From Nitrospina sp. (GTDB taxonomy: Bacteria; Nitrospinota; Nitrospinia; Nitrospinales; Nitrospinaceae), in assembly GCA_004357365.1 (NCBI GenBank), contig SMVT01000111.1:1-5126 (forward strand): a stretch of DNA of 5,126 nucleotides, written 5' to 3'. Positions within the stretch are counted from its first letter, which is position 1. Each line of letters begins with the position of its first letter. Shown here in pieces: positions 4,028 to 5,126 of the stretch. A program made the position numbers and the translations under genes. The notes under the pieces were generated by a model. The model was not told the origin of the DNA. It saw only the letters and a program-made list of their open reading frames with translations, and ran no database searches.

Positions 4028-5126
4028 TTACACCCGGGCCGGAATGAATTCCCGCGGGTCGGTCACGTACCCGGTCAACGCCGATGCCGCGGCGGTGTAG
4101 GGAGACGCGAGGTAGACCGCCGATTGCTTAGACCCCATGCGTCCGGGGAAATTCCGGTTGGTGGTGGAGATCACCACTTCCGTGCCGTGGGTCCGGCCGA
4201 AGGTGTCCTTCGGCCCGCCCAGACAGGCGGCGCAGGACGGCTCGCCGATATGCGTCCCCGCGTCCTCGAAAATCTGCGCCAGGGTTTTGCCGTCGATGGT
4301 TTCGGTGTGCAGGTCCCGTTCCACATCCCGGGTGGCGGGGACGATGAAGGTATCGATTTTAACCTTTTCGCCGTTCAGGATTTTGGCGGCGGCGATGAAG
4401 TCGGTGATCTTACCGCCGGTGCACGAGCCGATATAGGCCCGGTCCAGCTTGACGTCCTTGCATTCCCGTGCCAGCGCCCGGTTGTCCGGCGAATGCGGCC
4501 GAGCCACCACCGGTTCCAGGTCGTCGGCGATGTAGGTTTTATTGAAACAGTAGTGGGCGTCCGGGTCGGAATGATACACCGTGCCCAGTTTGTCGGTGCG
4601 GCCTTTCAGGTAATCGAAGGTGGTGTCGTCGGCTTCGATCACCGCGTTTTTCCCGCCCGCTTCGATAGCCATGTTGCACAGGGTCATGCGTTCTTCCATG
4701 GAGAACCGGTAGACCGTGTCGCCCGCCCATTCCATGGTGCGGTAGGTGGCGCCATCGCAACCGATGTCGCCGATCACGTGCAGAAGAATATCCTTCGCCA
4801 TGATGTAGGGCGGAAAGGTGCCGGTCCATGCGAAGCGCATGGTTTCGGGAACCTTGACCCACAGTTTGCCGGTGCCGAGGATGAACGCGGCATCGGTGTT
4901 GCCGATACCGGTGGAGAACATGCCGAACGCGCCGGAGGTGCAGGTATGCGAATCGGTGCCGAACAGGACTTCGCCGGGCCGGTTGTGACCCTCCTGCGCC
5001 AGCGCGATATGACAAACCCCCTTGTAATTCTCGGTTCCGACATCATAATAATAAGGAAGATTCTGCTCCTTCGCGAAGGCGCGGATGATTTCGATATTAC
5101 GGTTGGCGTGGGGGTCCGACGTAAAA
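4028..5126 (-). CDS. leuC: 3-isopropylmalate dehydratase, large subunit (5' end beyond right edge)
   Basis: LeuC is the [4Fe-4S] catalytic subunit partnering LeuD. The frame is open to the right edge, giving 365 residues from FTSDPHANRN to the C-terminal ARV. An internal ATG at 4921 (MFSTGIG) is not the start, because family sequence continues upstream of it. Relative to LeuC of about 420-470 residues, roughly 65-70 N-terminal residues are off the window. Visible blocks, in fragment numbering, are YYYDVGTENYKGVCH (25-39), GTDSHTCTSGAFG (56-68), CDGATY (123-128), IGSCTGG (232-238) and EPSCAACLGG (295-304), then STTNRNFPGRMG (about 320-331) and LASPYTAAA near the end. Cys235, Cys298 and Cys301 are the three expected cluster ligands. 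The compact C-terminus suggests the shorter, archaeal-like LeuC type rather than the 466-residue E. coli type. It is the first visible gene of the operon, and its promoter is outside the window. Confidence 0.93.
   Translation of the reverse strand, partial: FTSDPHANRNIEIIRAFAKEQNLPYYYDVGTENYKGVCHIALAQEGHNRPGEVLFGTDSHTCTSGAFGMFSTGIGNTDAAFILGTGKLWVKVPETMRFAWTGTFPPYIMAKDILLHVIGDIGCDGATYRTMEWAGDTVYRFSMEERMTLCNMAIEAGGKNAVIEADDTTFDYLKGRTDKLGTVYHSDPDAHYCFNKTYIADDLEPVVARPHSPDNRALARECKDVKLDRAYIGSCTGGKITDFIAAAKILNGEKVKIDTFIVPATRDVERDLHTETIDGKTLAQIFEDAGTHIGEPSCAACLGGPKDTFGRTHGTEVVISTTNRNFPGRMGSKQSAVYLASPYTAAASALTGYVTDPREFIPARV

Noticed and set aside
4539..5046. Two overlapping minus-strand frames near the right end
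   Set aside because: They are alternate frames of leuC, whose own frame carries the family motifs throughout.
1..5126. CRISPR array, insertion sequence, tRNA, rRNA or phage genes
   Set aside because: I found no direct-repeat/spacer pattern, transposase motifs, terminal inverted repeats with target duplication, or RNA-gene signatures on either strand. The only regular repeats are the protein-level pentapeptide and LRR tracts.

Overview
The window appears to be bacterial chromosome from a Gram-negative organism with moderately high G+C. It holds an outer-membrane beta-barrel protein, a lipobox lipoprotein and leucine-biosynthesis genes. The mix of a plant/cyanobacterium-like LeuD, exported FGE-like proteins, leucine-rich-repeat lipoproteins and pentapeptide repeats would suit a deltaproteobacterial, Nitrospinota-like or similar marine/environmental lineage. 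That placement is a weak inference from family flavour. I see no transposase, integrase, phage gene, CRISPR array, tRNA or rRNA.

Left part (1-1146): a pentapeptide-repeat protein on the minus strand runs off the left edge. Upstream of it lies a CheW chemotaxis/signalling adaptor gene, also minus, whose reading frame is broken three times although the rest of its protein sequence looks intact. The 272 bp between cheW and the divergent gene to its right contains an A+T-rich tract with candidate promoters for both directions, two perfect inverted repeats, and a G+C-rich hairpin just before the next gene.

Middle (1147-1848): one plus-strand gene encodes a small exported beta-barrel protein with a signal peptide and a C-terminal phenylalanine. 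It converges on the next gene with only 24 bp between the stop codons.

Right part (1873-5126): four tightly packed minus-strand genes look like one operon, transcribed leuC, leuD, an exported FGE-like (SUMF-type) protein, then a leucine-rich-repeat lipoprotein. The gaps are 35, 10 and 25 bp. leuC runs off the right edge and lacks its start. LeuC and LeuD form isopropylmalate isomerase of leucine biosynthesis. The two distal genes encode envelope proteins with no obvious link to leucine. The FGE-like protein lacks both catalytic cysteines, and the lipoprotein is built of seven repeats of exactly 27 residues. This pairing is the most unusual thing in the window. It is a candidate envelope module of unknown function, not a demonstrated system.
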